Under the pieces are notes generated by a model, which was not told the origin of the DNA, ran no database searches, and worked only from the letters and a program-made list of their open reading frames with translations. DNA of 13,542 nucleotides from Candidatus Latescibacterota bacterium (GTDB taxonomy: Bacteria; Krumholzibacteriota; Krumholzibacteriia; Krumholzibacteriales; WJIX01), in assembly GCA_030643145.1 (NCBI GenBank), contig DAOWMJ010000028.1, positions 1 through 13,542 of the forward strand. The letters run 5' to 3'. Shown here one piece after another: positions 1 through 8,300 of this stretch (position 1 is its first letter; every line of letters starts with the position of its first letter). Made by a program: the position numbers and the translations under genes.

Positions 1-309
1 CCCAGACTAACCAAATATCACGATATTGAAATAAAAGATAAAGATATACTTATTGTTGAAGATATTATTGATACAGGATTGACTTTAGCTTTTATAATAA
101 AATACCTGCAATCATTTCACCCCAAAAGCATCAAAGCCTGCACATTTATTGATAAATATGAACGCCGAGAAGTAAATATAAATATAGATTTTAAATGTCA
201 TGTTGCCGAAAATGGGTTTTTCGTTGGCTATGGCCTGGATTTTGCAAAGAACTATAGAGCATTAAAGGGCTATAGAGCATTACCTGATATTTATCATTTG
301 AATTTATAA
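1..309 (+). CDS. hpt: Hypoxanthine phosphoribosyltransferase, 3' end only
   Basis: Partial gene entering from the left edge; the frame is open from base 1 and ends in TAA at 307-309, giving the last 102 residues of a family usually about 170-185 residues long. HPRT enzymes transfer phosphoribosyl from PRPP to hypoxanthine or guanine in cytoplasmic purine salvage. Seen here: the PRPP-binding loop LIVEDIIDTGLT, the strand KACTFIDKYERRE carrying the base-contacting lysine, and the late GYGLDF motif. All are in the right order and spacing. The segment is strikingly AT-rich (28% G+C in the first 60 bases by my count) compared with the genes to its right, and the C-terminus carries a small internal duplication (YRALKG/YRALPD). 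The N-terminal half lies outside the window. The family call is firm; preference for guanine versus hypoxanthine cannot be read. Confidence 0.9.
   Translation, partial: PRLTKYHDIEIKDKDILIVEDIIDTGLTLAFIIKYLQSFHPKSIKACTFIDKYERREVNINIDFKCHVAENGFFVGYGLDFAKNYRALKGYRALPDIYHLNL
252..287 (+). repeat. 18-bp imperfect tandem duplication in hpt
   Basis: The 13-mer CTATAGAGCATTA occurs at 252-264 and again at 270-282, an 18-bp period that keeps the reading frame. It makes the protein read YRALKG-YRALPD where HPRTs normally have a single Y-R-x-L-P block after GYGLDF. It adds six residues near the C-terminus. Confidence 0.7.
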
Positions 310-324
310 CCAACGGGGTATCCC

Positions 325-1128
325 ATGATTATCACCTATTACAAAAACGGCAAAACCGGTAAAATAGACTGGGCGATATTCTTCGCGAGTTCCGAACGAG
401 AGATTAAAAACAATCTGAAGATGGCGCTTAAAACGTACAAAGGAACTATGGGTGAAAAGGGAAGAATTAATTGGATTGTGCCGCCGAGAAAAATAAAGAG
501 GATCAATTTGGAAACGAAACTGGCAACGGTCTGGAGGGAAAACAAGAAAGAAAGAGCCATAGTAATGAAAGCTCCTTTCGGTCTTATCGGCAAAGGAATA
601 AAATGGATCAAGGTTGATGGAGCAAAAACCTCGAATTATACAAAAGCGGGACCAGATATTCTTGTACCCATCGAAAGAGCGGCAGAGAATAAAGGGGATT
701 CCATCAGAGTTGAGGGTGAATTCACAAATGGAATATTGTTTGTCGGGGAAACAATGAGTATAGCTGAAAAGATGGAATCGCTGGAAACGATTCCTGATAA
801 TGGCAGGTTGCCACAGAGTTTTATGGAGCTCTATCCAAACCCTTTCGTAGAGAAGGTTAATGTCGTTCTCCGTATTCAAAGGTCCTCCGACATAAAATTT
901 TTTAATTCCACGGAAATATTTGCCGGAGAGGGTATAGTACGAATATATGATGTAAAAGGGCTGCTCGTTAGGAATCTTTTTGAAAATAAGCTTCTCTCCC
1001 CCGGTGAGTATTCAGTTTTTTGGGACGGAAGAGACAAGAACGAGAAACTAGTAGCCCCGGGCGTATATTATTGCAATCTCCAGATAGGCAGTAGAACATT
1101 AACAAAGAGAATCGTTCTCCTTAGGTAA
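325..1128 (+). CDS. Hypothetical protein with C-terminal FlgD-like/type IX-style sorting domain
   Basis: The N-terminal 160 residues are not recognised; they are basic, mixed alpha/beta in character and contain no transmembrane segment. Residues 163-267 form a FlgD-like Ig/sorting domain: LYPNPF (169-174), strand IYDVKG (207-212), WDGRD (233-237), GVYYC (246-250), and a basic end KRIVLLR. In FCB bacteria such tails sit on exported proteins and target them to the cell surface or for secretion. Oddly, there is no Sec signal peptide at this start. The in-frame hpt stop at 307-309 excludes any farther upstream start, so the protein is either cytoplasmic, truncated at its 5' end, or exported by another route. 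A GGGG at 315-318 sits six bases before the ATG and may serve as ribosome binding site. hflX starts 2 bp after its stop, so they are probably co-transcribed. Confidence 0.75.
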   Translation: MIITYYKNGKTGKIDWAIFFASSEREIKNNLKMALKTYKGTMGEKGRINWIVPPRKIKRINLETKLATVWRENKKERAIVMKAPFGLIGKGIKWIKVDGAKTSNYTKAGPDILVPIERAAENKGDSIRVEGEFTNGILFVGETMSIAEKMESLETIPDNGRLPQSFMELYPNPFVEKVNVVLRIQRSSDIKFFNSTEIFAGEGIVRIYDVKGLLVRNLFENKLLSPGEYSVFWDGRDKNEKLVAPGVYYCNLQIGSRTLTKRIVLLR

Positions 1129-1130
1129 TT

Positions 1131-2453
1131 ATGGGTTTTTACAGATCATCGGATGCCCCGGAAGAACGGGCCTTGCTGGTCGGAGTGAAACTTCCAGGAT
1201 CAACCCTGCATAGAGAAAAAACAAATCTGGAGGAACTCGAGGCTCTCACTAAGGCGGCGGGCGCCGATGTTGCCGGAACGGTTATTCAACAAAGAACGCG
1301 ATTGAACGGAGCTACCTACGTAGGTAAGGGCAAATTACAGGAAATAAAGAGCAGGATAAATGAGAAAGGTGTAAACCTTGTTATTTTTGATGATGCCCTT
1401 ACTCCGGGCCAGGCAGGAAAGATTGAAACAATTCTGAAAGTTAATGTTATTGATAGAACAGAGTTAATCCTTGACATTTTTTCAAAACGCGCAAGAAGCA
1501 AACAAGCGAAACTTCAGGTGGAAATCGCTCAGCTGACGTACGCTCTTCCCAGGCTTAAAAGGTTATGGGACCATCTTTCCAGACAGGTAGGGGGAATAGG
1601 AACAAGGGGGCCTGGCGAGAAGCAGCTGGAAGTTGACAGAAGAAGGCTGAGAGATAAAATATCCCATTTAAAAAGGGGGCTTGAAAAGATAAACAAAAGC
1701 ACCCTGGAGAGGCGCAAAAAGAGAAAAGAGCTTTTTAGTGTGACAATAGTCGGATACACGAATGCCGGGAAATCCACTCTGTTGAACAGGCTTGCCGGAA
1801 GCGATGTATATGAAAGCAGCAAACTCTTTTCCACCCTTGATTCGACAACACGAAAGGTTGAGAGTATAAAAAATTTCCCGGTTTTATTCACAGACACAAT
1901 CGGGTTTATCAGGAAGCTCCCCCCCTATCTGGTGGCAAGTTTTAAAAGCACACTTCTTGACGTAGAAGAAGCTGATTTACTTCTGCACGTTATCGACGTG
2001 GCAAAGCCTTCTTTTAAGGAGGAAATCGAGGTTGTAAACGATGTTTTAAGCGACATATTTAAACAAGCTTCGAAAGGGGAAAGAAGGGACACAGAGGTTC
2101 CCACAAGGCTTGTTTTTAACAAGATAGATTGCCTCGAGGATAAAGGATTGGCGAGGAGACTTAAAAAGGAATATCCGGAAGCGATTTTAACAAGCGCCGC
2201 GACCGGGGCCGGCGTGGAAGATATCCTTAAAGAAATCGAGATTTATTCAGAAAGGGACAGGGTCAACATAGAGGCGACGATCCCTTTGTCCGATGGAAAA
2301 ACGATAGCCTTACTTGAGAAGGTCGCGGAAGTAACGAAAACAGAAATCTCGGACGACTTTATCAGAATAACCGCTATGGTCAAAAGAGGCTATCTGCCTC
2401 TCCTTGAAAAAAAGAGCAGGGTGCGTTTGTTGGGGGTTGTCAGACAAGGTTGA
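1131..2453 (+). CDS. hflX: Ribosome-associated GTPase HflX
   Basis: Complete 440-aa HflX; the family is usually 370-450 aa. HflX is a cytoplasmic GTPase that binds the 50S subunit and splits stalled or stressed ribosomes. The N-terminal nucleotide-binding-like domain (about 1-190) shows the family hallmarks GATYVGKGKL, FDDALTPGQ, IDRTELILDIFSKRA and GGIGTRGPGEKQLE, followed by a basic helical linker. The G domain carries G1 GYTNAGKST (208-216), G3 DTIGF (255-259), G4 NKID (330-333) and a G5-like TSAATGAG. The C-terminal small domain follows (about 370-440). The ATG lies 2 bp after the preceding stop with only a weak AGG (1123-1125) ahead, which suggests translational coupling. Downstream it faces a converging gene with 10 bp between stop codons and no evident terminator. 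All motifs needed for GTP binding are intact. Confidence 0.96.
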   Translation: MGFYRSSDAPEERALLVGVKLPGSTLHREKTNLEELEALTKAAGADVAGTVIQQRTRLNGATYVGKGKLQEIKSRINEKGVNLVIFDDALTPGQAGKIETILKVNVIDRTELILDIFSKRARSKQAKLQVEIAQLTYALPRLKRLWDHLSRQVGGIGTRGPGEKQLEVDRRRLRDKISHLKRGLEKINKSTLERRKKRKELFSVTIVGYTNAGKSTLLNRLAGSDVYESSKLFSTLDSTTRKVESIKNFPVLFTDTIGFIRKLPPYLVASFKSTLLDVEEADLLLHVIDVAKPSFKEEIEVVNDVLSDIFKQASKGERRDTEVPTRLVFNKIDCLEDKGLARRLKKEYPEAILTSAATGAGVEDILKEIEIYSERDRVNIEATIPLSDGKTIALLEKVAEVTKTEISDDFIRITAMVKRGYLPLLEKKSRVRLLGVVRQG

Positions 2454-2463
2454 GAAATGCCTT

Positions 2464-3816
2464 TTATTCTTTAAAACGAAGAGCGCCATCCTTCACTATA
2501 ACATCTGGAAATTTTTCCGCGAGAGATTCTCTAAGTTCGGCAACGTCGGAAAGGGTAGCTTTGTTCTCGTAGCTTTTGTCAAGTTGGACAACAATAAATC
2601 CGGCTAATAGAACGAAAGCGAGAGGAACAATAAAGGGAATAAAACGACGCCATTTTCTATGTGACACCAGTCTGGAACAATATACCGCCCCCGATGAAAT
2701 GACTACGACAAAACCAATCGAAACCAGGTAAAGATGGCGGATGTTAAGCCAGTCGTTGGGAAACTGAAAGAAAGCAAAGGGGAGAATCATGATATAGGTC
2801 CAGGTGATAAAGAAGCGAATTGTACGATTCCCGAAAACGAACCCGAAGAAGGAGTAAGAAACCACAGTTAAAACGATTAAAATGCGTATTTCTGTGGCAA
2901 GACGATAGATTAAAATCACGACGGGCCCGGATGTGGATACAAGATGAGAGGTGTGAACGGGAAATATCATCCGTACCAGGTAATTGACAACATTTTTCAT
3001 GGCGTAGTAGAAGAATTTGAAAACCCCGGGGTTTTCAGAGTAGAGGCGAGGGGGACAGTGAAACAAGAGAGTTTTAGCGATTATTGCTCCCGCGACAATA
3101 ACAAGAAAGATAATAAACGCGGGATTCAGAACGCGTTTTTTAACCTGTCCTTTACTATGGAAGAAATAATTAAAAGCCAGGAAGCAACCGAGAATGGAAA
3201 AACTTGTACTCTTTGTGAACATCGAAGCGATAAAGAAAATCAGAGAGAGGAAAAACCAGAGGGACAGGATTCTTCCATTATTTTTCATTTCGTTTTTTAA
3301 ATAAAACAGCATAGTAAGAAGGGTAAGAGTCGTAATCATAAGGTCTTCAAATCCCGACGCTATCATAACGACTTTTCCGTAGTTCCCGACCGTGAAAACG
3401 AACAGCAGCCCGGAAAGCAAAGCTACCGTTCTGTCCCGAAGCAGTGTGTTGACCAGTAGATAAACAAGAAAGGAGTTCAGGCCGTGAAGGATAATATTAA
3501 ACAAAAAATAGCCTTTAGGGTTGAAAAGAAAAGATTTAAAGAGGAGATAATGAACAGAATAAACGAGGGGTTGAAACTTGAAAGGGTATTCACTGCTGAA
3601 AGCTGCCGATAAATCGGTTCTCATCTCCAGGCTGTTTTGAAGTGTAATAAAATCAAAGCTGTGCCAGAAACCGTTGTTAAGATTCAGGCTGAAAAAGAGC
3701 AGGCTTAGCAACAAAAGAGAGAGAAGAATTAGAATATTACGTTTCACGGTATGTAAAAACACCTTTCTTTCGGATTTAGTCCTCCGGCAACATCTATTTA
3801 TTATAACACTATTCAC
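2464..3816 (-). CDS. Polytopic inner-membrane protein, GT-C glycosyltransferase-like
   Basis: 450 residues in the longest frame, with roughly nine or ten hydrophobic helices starting at about residue 28. The first loop contains WHSFDFI, a possible catalytic acidic position (D55), then FQPLVYSVHYLLF and GYFLFNIILHGLN. This block resembles the FRPL-type motif and following helices of PMT/TMTC-like GT-C proteins, which transfer sugars from polyprenyl-phosphate donors on the outer face of the membrane. A short soluble tail of about 45 residues ends the protein. The GTG at 3816 gives the longest frame, but it lacks a Shine-Dalgarno and abuts a 10-bp inverted repeat. A perfect TATAAT (3805-3800) and a GGAGG (3785-3781) lie inside the frame, so translation more likely starts at GTG 3762 or GTG 3747, just before the first helix. 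The substrate is unknown; O-antigen or protein glycosylation is possible but unsupported by neighbours. Confidence 0.7.
   Translation of the reverse strand: MNSVIINRCCRRTKSERKVFLHTVKRNILILLSLLLLSLLFFSLNLNNGFWHSFDFITLQNSLEMRTDLSAAFSSEYPFKFQPLVYSVHYLLFKSFLFNPKGYFLFNIILHGLNSFLVYLLVNTLLRDRTVALLSGLLFVFTVGNYGKVVMIASGFEDLMITTLTLLTMLFYLKNEMKNNGRILSLWFFLSLIFFIASMFTKSTSFSILGCFLAFNYFFHSKGQVKKRVLNPAFIIFLVIVAGAIIAKTLLFHCPPRLYSENPGVFKFFYYAMKNVVNYLVRMIFPVHTSHLVSTSGPVVILIYRLATEIRILIVLTVVSYSFFGFVFGNRTIRFFITWTYIMILPFAFFQFPNDWLNIRHLYLVSIGFVVVISSGAVYCSRLVSHRKWRRFIPFIVPLAFVLLAGFIVVQLDKSYENKATLSDVAELRESLAEKFPDVIVKDGALRFKE
3800..3805 (-). promoter_or_regulatory. Consensus -10 box (TATAAT) for the membrane-protein gene
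   Basis: A perfect TATAAT on the minus strand; initiation would be expected near 3793. No good -35 is found: with 17- or 18-bp spacing the hexamers are ACAAAT or TACAAA. The -35 zone is covered by an inverted repeat (3817-3842), so activator- or repressor-dependent initiation is plausible. It lies downstream of the GTG that gives the longest reading frame, which argues for a later translation start. Confidence 0.4.
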
Positions 3817-3842
3817 TCTGGAATTTGTAGAAAAATTCCAGA
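3817..3842. promoter_or_regulatory. 26-bp perfect inverted repeat, candidate operator
   Basis: Arms TCTGGAATTT (3817-3826) and AAATTCCAGA (3833-3842) pair perfectly over 10 bp around a 6-base centre. It covers the -35 region of the TATAAT box at 3805-3800, a typical position for a dimeric regulator. No T-tract follows on either strand, so an intrinsic terminator for the upstream M20 gene is less likely, though a stabilising 3' hairpin cannot be excluded. Confidence 0.5.
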
Positions 3843-3902
3843 TACACGGGTTTAACTTTCAACAATTCCCCTAGGGAAAGAACCTCGACAAAGGATCAAA
3901 GG

Positions 3903-5144
3903 CTATTCCTGTAAAAAGAGATTGGCAAGGACCTTCGAGTCATCCACCATGTTCTTGATAAATTGGTATTCATTTGGTTGGTGGCAGACATCCGCGATGC
4001 TCGACCAGACGACAGCGTTGTAGCCAAGACGACGGAAAAAAGCGGCGACCGTTCCGCCGCCTATACCGATGATCTCGGAATCAACATTTCTTACCTCTTT
4101 AATCGCTTTTGAGAGAGCAAGCACTACGGGGGCGTCAGGCGGAGTGGCAGGAGCCGCTTCGTCGCTCTGAGCCGTATTTACCGATATCTCCACATTGAAC
4201 TCGGTTTCGATATCTCCCGCGACCTCTCTAATTGTGTTTCTGACATCGTCAAGCTCGATCCCCGGAAGAATGCGCATATCAAGGTAAAAGATATCTTCTC
4301 CGGGTATCGTGTTTATGTTTGGAACATTGGGTTCTTTCTTTGTCGGTTCGAAGGTATTGTTCGGCGGATCAAAGAGCTCGTCTGTCTGGTTGTAGATTTC
4401 CGCGAGGCGTAGATCAAGGCGGGCTGTCAAATGAGCAGCGGCTCTGTGCGCGTTAACTCCCTTGTCGGGCTCGGAAGCGTGGCACGATTTCCCGGTTGTC
4501 TTGATTTCAAGCCAGAGAATCGATTTTTCCGCGACTTCGATTGTTTTTCCATCGGGGTCGCCGGAATCCGGGACTATGATGAAATCATCTTTTCCGAAAA
4601 TGTCGGAATTTTCAAGGAGGTACTCTATCCCGTGTTTACTGCTGGTTTCTTCATCGGAGACAAGAGCCAAAGCTATGTCAAAGGGCAGCGGAATACCGAG
4701 TTCGCGTATGGCTTTAAGGGCAAAAAGAGGAGGCACGATACCCTGATGATCATCTTCAACACCGCGTCCGAATATCTTGCCGTCTTTGACTTCAAGCGAG
4801 AACGGGTCGGTATCCCATTTGGTCAGATCCCCGGCGGGGACAACGTCTATATGCGCCATTACCCATATTTTCCTGTCGCTTGACGCCCCTTTTATTGTTG
4901 CGGCTATATTGGGCCGGGTGCCGGCAGACACGCGTTCATCGGGGGCGTCATAATGATCTATCGAGTCGAATCCGACCTCTTTGCGCATCCAGCCTTCCAG
5001 AAACTCAGCCTTCTTTGTTTCCCCGTCTCCGCCGTTGTCCGGGCCTAGCGCCGGGATGGCGACAAGCTGTCTTTGAAGCTCAACCATCTCGTCTTCATAG
5101 CTGTCTATTTTTTCATATATTTTGTTCAGAATCTCGGAGTTCAT
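3903..5144 (-). CDS. M20 family metallopeptidase (DapE/ArgE/CPG2-like)
   Basis: Complete 413-aa zinc-dependent hydrolase of the M20 clan, which cleaves amide bonds of dipeptides or N-acyl amino acids; no signal peptide, so cytoplasmic. Visible metal ligands and catalytic residues: HID (H98, D100), GRGVEDD with bridging D131, the EE pair in SDEET (catalytic E165, metal E166), PDSGD (D193), and the C-terminal H388 in VCHQPNEY. A dimerisation (lid) domain sits between about 205 and 315. The pattern DAPDER...RPNI, EVAEKSILWL, FDPP...TFEPTK and GIGGGTVAAFFRRLG is, from memory, closest to M20 enzymes typical of hyperthermophilic archaea and related bacterial copies rather than to true DapE. The exact substrate is undetermined. 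The start is well supported: AAGGAAG lies six bases upstream of the ATG (revcomp of 5151-5157). Confidence 0.92.
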   Translation of the reverse strand: MNSEILNKIYEKIDSYEDEMVELQRQLVAIPALGPDNGGDGETKKAEFLEGWMRKEVGFDSIDHYDAPDERVSAGTRPNIAATIKGASSDRKIWVMAHIDVVPAGDLTKWDTDPFSLEVKDGKIFGRGVEDDHQGIVPPLFALKAIRELGIPLPFDIALALVSDEETSSKHGIEYLLENSDIFGKDDFIIVPDSGDPDGKTIEVAEKSILWLEIKTTGKSCHASEPDKGVNAHRAAAHLTARLDLRLAEIYNQTDELFDPPNNTFEPTKKEPNVPNINTIPGEDIFYLDMRILPGIELDDVRNTIREVAGDIETEFNVEISVNTAQSDEAAPATPPDAPVVLALSKAIKEVRNVDSEIIGIGGGTVAAFFRRLGYNAVVWSSIADVCHQPNEYQFIKNMVDDSKVLANLFLQE

Positions 5145-5198
5145 AGCGGTCTTCCTTTATTCGCAAAATCATTAAGTTAAAAGCCTTGATTAATTAAC

Positions 5199-5227
5199 TC
5201 TTAACATCAGATTGTACGGCCGGTCAA
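5199..5227 (-). promoter_or_regulatory. Possible sigma-70 promoter for the M20 gene
   Basis: Minus-strand TTGACC (5227-5222), a 17-base spacer, then TTAAGA (5204-5199). This would give a leader of about 50 bases before the M20 ATG at 5144. The -35 is good and the -10 weak. A separate promoter is needed, because the protease gene upstream ends in a strong terminator. Confidence 0.3.
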
Positions 5228-5280
5228 GCTCTTTCTTGCCCGATCTACCGGGGATTTCAATCTCTTTTCTTCATAGAACT

Positions 5281-5332
5281 AAAGAAAAACCCGGCTGTAA
5301 AGTATTCAGATTACTCGACAACCGGGTTCTTT
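5281..5332 (-). terminator. Intrinsic terminator of the S8 protease gene
   Basis: On the minus strand, starting about 32 bases after the protease TAG, AAAGAACCCGG pairs with CCGGGTT and then reads into TTTTTCTTT. The core stem is 7 bp, with further AAAG/CTTT pairing across a small bulge. The 27-base loop can itself form a short inner stem (AGTA/TACT). A GC stem followed by a U-run is the classic rho-independent form, and its orientation matches the protease gene. Confidence 0.8.
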
Positions 5333-5363
5333 AAACCCTACAAGTACTTAAAAAAGATAAGCA

Positions 5364-8300
5364 CTATCTAAGCAGAATCATCTTCTTCATCTCGGTAAAT
5401 GAAGGTGTGCTTAGACGGTAGAAGTATACACCGCTTGCTACATTCGTCGCTGTCCACTCGCTTGACTGAAATCCAGCGCCGAGGGTTTTATTAACGAGCG
5501 TTTCTACCAGTTTGCCCTGCACATCGAAAATTTCAAGCCTGACATGGGTTTTTTCAGGCAGATTGAATTTGATGGTAGTTACAGGGTTAAACGGATTGGG
5601 ATAGTTCTGCGCGAGTGTGTAGCTTTTCGGCGTTTCCCCTCTCCCGGAGAGAATTCTGCTCTCGCTGCTAAATACGCCGCCGCTCTCACACGACTTGGTA
5701 ACGGCATTGGCGGCAGAGTCGTAAGTATAACCGCTCAGAATGACGTTAGTTACTTCGAAGCAGAAATCTGAGACCGCGTCTTTGGTTCTATCAGAGATCA
5801 GGCTCGCGACTCCGTCTGAACCGGTGAGAGCATTCTTGATGTTGGTGTTTGGTTCGTTAAAGAAACCGTACACAGCAGCGTTAGCAACCGGCGAACCGTT
5901 TTGATCAACCACAGTGACCGAAGCGTTTCCGTAAAGGTTTCTTCCGTTAGCGCTCCTTCCTACTGCTATAGCACTGATGTGAACGGAACTCGTTGAACCG
6001 TCAGTGACCGTGATGTAACCGGTCTTCGTCTCCGTGTAATTGCCGTAGGCGTTTGTGGCCGTAAGCGAAACCGTGTAAGTGCCGACACTTGTATATTCGT
6101 GGCTCGGATTCTGGGCGGTTGATGTGCCGCCGTCGCCGAAGGTCCAACTCCAGGATGTAGGTGATCCCGTTGAAATGTCGGTAAAGCTTACCACCAGAGG
6201 GGCCGCTCCGGAAGTGGGCGAACCACTAAAATTCGCTATCGGAGGAGATGAACCGGCAACAACCTCTATGTACATTTCGTCTATTATGATATCGTCATTG
6301 GAGGTTCCTCCCCAGACCCTTCGAGTATCTGTTACCCTTACGGTCAGCACGCCGTTTGTACTGGCAGGCATGGCAACCGAATACACTTGCTCAGTGGCGC
6401 TGGCAACCGTTACAAGCGAATTGTAGTTCACGCCATCGGTTGAATACTCGAACAGGAAATTGTCTCCATCCGAGCTGTTCGGCCTGTACGCTTCGAGGTA
6501 GAAGGTAACCTCCGTCCCGGAAGGAATATTGAAATCCCACTTGTGTTCAAGATAGCTGTAGGTTTTTCTCGGATGTCCGGTGTAAGCAACCTCGGTGATT
6601 GTCTCATAAGTGTTATCACTTGTGAGAATGTTTGCATAGCTGCCGCTGACGTTACCGGTGACAGGAATATCGGAAAGCGCGTAGGCCTTCTCAGCCTGGC
6701 CCTGCTCGGTTACGGTAATGTAATCGAGCTTCGTCTCCGTGTCGCTGCCGTAGGCGTTTGTGACCGTAAGCTCAACTGTATAAGTTCCCATTGTTACGTA
6801 TTCATAAGATGGGTTCTGCGCAGTCGATGTTCCTCCGTCACCAAAGTCCCAACTCCAGGAGGTGGGATTATTGGTCGACGCATCAGCGAAGGTTACAGTC
6901 AGAGGAACTTCGCCTGAGGTGGGTGAGCCGGTGAAAGCCGCGACGGGCGGATTGCTAGGCTCGGTAACTGAAATATAATCGGTTTTGGTTTCCGTGTCGC
7001 TGCCGTAGCTGTTACTCACAGCAAGAACGACCGTGTAAGTGCCGGCGCTTGTATATTCGTAGACCGGATTCTGAGCGGTTGATGTGCCGCCGTCGCCGAA
7101 GGTCCAGCTCCAGGAAGTGGGGCTATTCGCAGAAGCGTCGGTGAAAGTCACCGTCAGGGGAACGTCGCCCGAGACAGGAGCTCCGCTGAAGGCCGCAACA
7201 GGAGCTGTGCCGCCGCCCTGGGCTTCGAGCACAGCGGCATATACATTGACCTTGCCGTGGCCATAGTACTGATCCCACCCGGAGGCGCCAAGATCGGTAG
7301 CGGTGCCTTCAAGTATATTTCGCACTTCAGAGGGGGACATCGAGCCGCCGCCCGCGGCTATAACCATAGCGGCGGAACCGGTAACGTGCGGCGCCGACAT
7401 AGAAGTGCCTTCATAGAAATAATATCCGAAATCGGTAGGATCGTTCTGGGCAAATGTTTGCTGCAGAACTCCATCGCCGTAACCGTCGCCGTTCTGGTCA
7501 ACATCGATGTCACCGCCGGGGGCGCAGATATCAATTGTTGATCCGTAGCTGGAATAGCCGGCAATTTCATCATCGTATCTGGTAGCCGATACCGATATAC
7601 ATTGACTGTAAGCCGCCGGATATTGCGCCAAAGGCGTGCCGGCGTTACCGGCAGAGCATATGATAGTCACGCCATTGTTATACGCATATTCCACGGCGTT
7701 CTGGAGAGTTGAAGATCCGATACTGCCGCCCAGACTCATGTTGATAACATTGCAGCCGTTGTCGGCGGCATATATAATTCCCTCAGATATGTCGGTGACA
7801 TAACCGCTGCCGGAAGAATCCAGCACTTTGATCGGCATTATGGTGGCATTGAATGCCACTCCGGCGCATCCCAGGTTGTTATTGGTCGTCTGCGCTATAG
7901 TTCCGCATACATGTGTTCCATGAGCGCCGTCATCATTGGCATGGGAATCGTTATTAACAAAATCGTATCCTGCCACAAAATTGGTCCCGGCCAGATCGGG
8001 CGCCTGCAGAAAAGAACCGTAATTTTCATAGGCGATACCTGTATCAATGATCCCGATAATGACGCCGGATCCAGATGTGATATCCCACGCTAATTCGACG
8101 TTTATCGCCGGCATGTGCCATTGATAAGGATTGTAGTAGGTGTCATTGGGGATCATGTGAGCGTGATATATGTAATTAGGTTCGGCGTATTCTACATTCG
8201 GGTCGGACTTGTATTCATTTATTATATCTTCAACCGTCTTTCCCGAAGGTACTCTAAGACGATTTACGCCGGTATAGCGGCCGGTGGACATTATTGTTGT

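Noticed and set aside
304..879. 191-residue minus-strand frame opposite the 267-aa gene
   Set aside because: Antisense shadow of a gene with a clear C-terminal domain on the plus strand; no ribosome site or family features.
4480..4500. Possible sigma-54 promoter (TGGCACG)
   Set aside because: Only the -24 half is present, it lies inside the M20 coding region, and no TTGC follows at the required spacing.
4431..5146. Plus-strand frames of 88-150 residues inside the M20 gene
   Set aside because: Shadows of a gene with all M20 metal ligands intact on the minus strand.
6079..7541. Several plus-strand frames across the PKD and S8 region
   Set aside because: They arise from repeated, GC-biased PKD DNA read backwards; the minus-strand protease is unambiguous.
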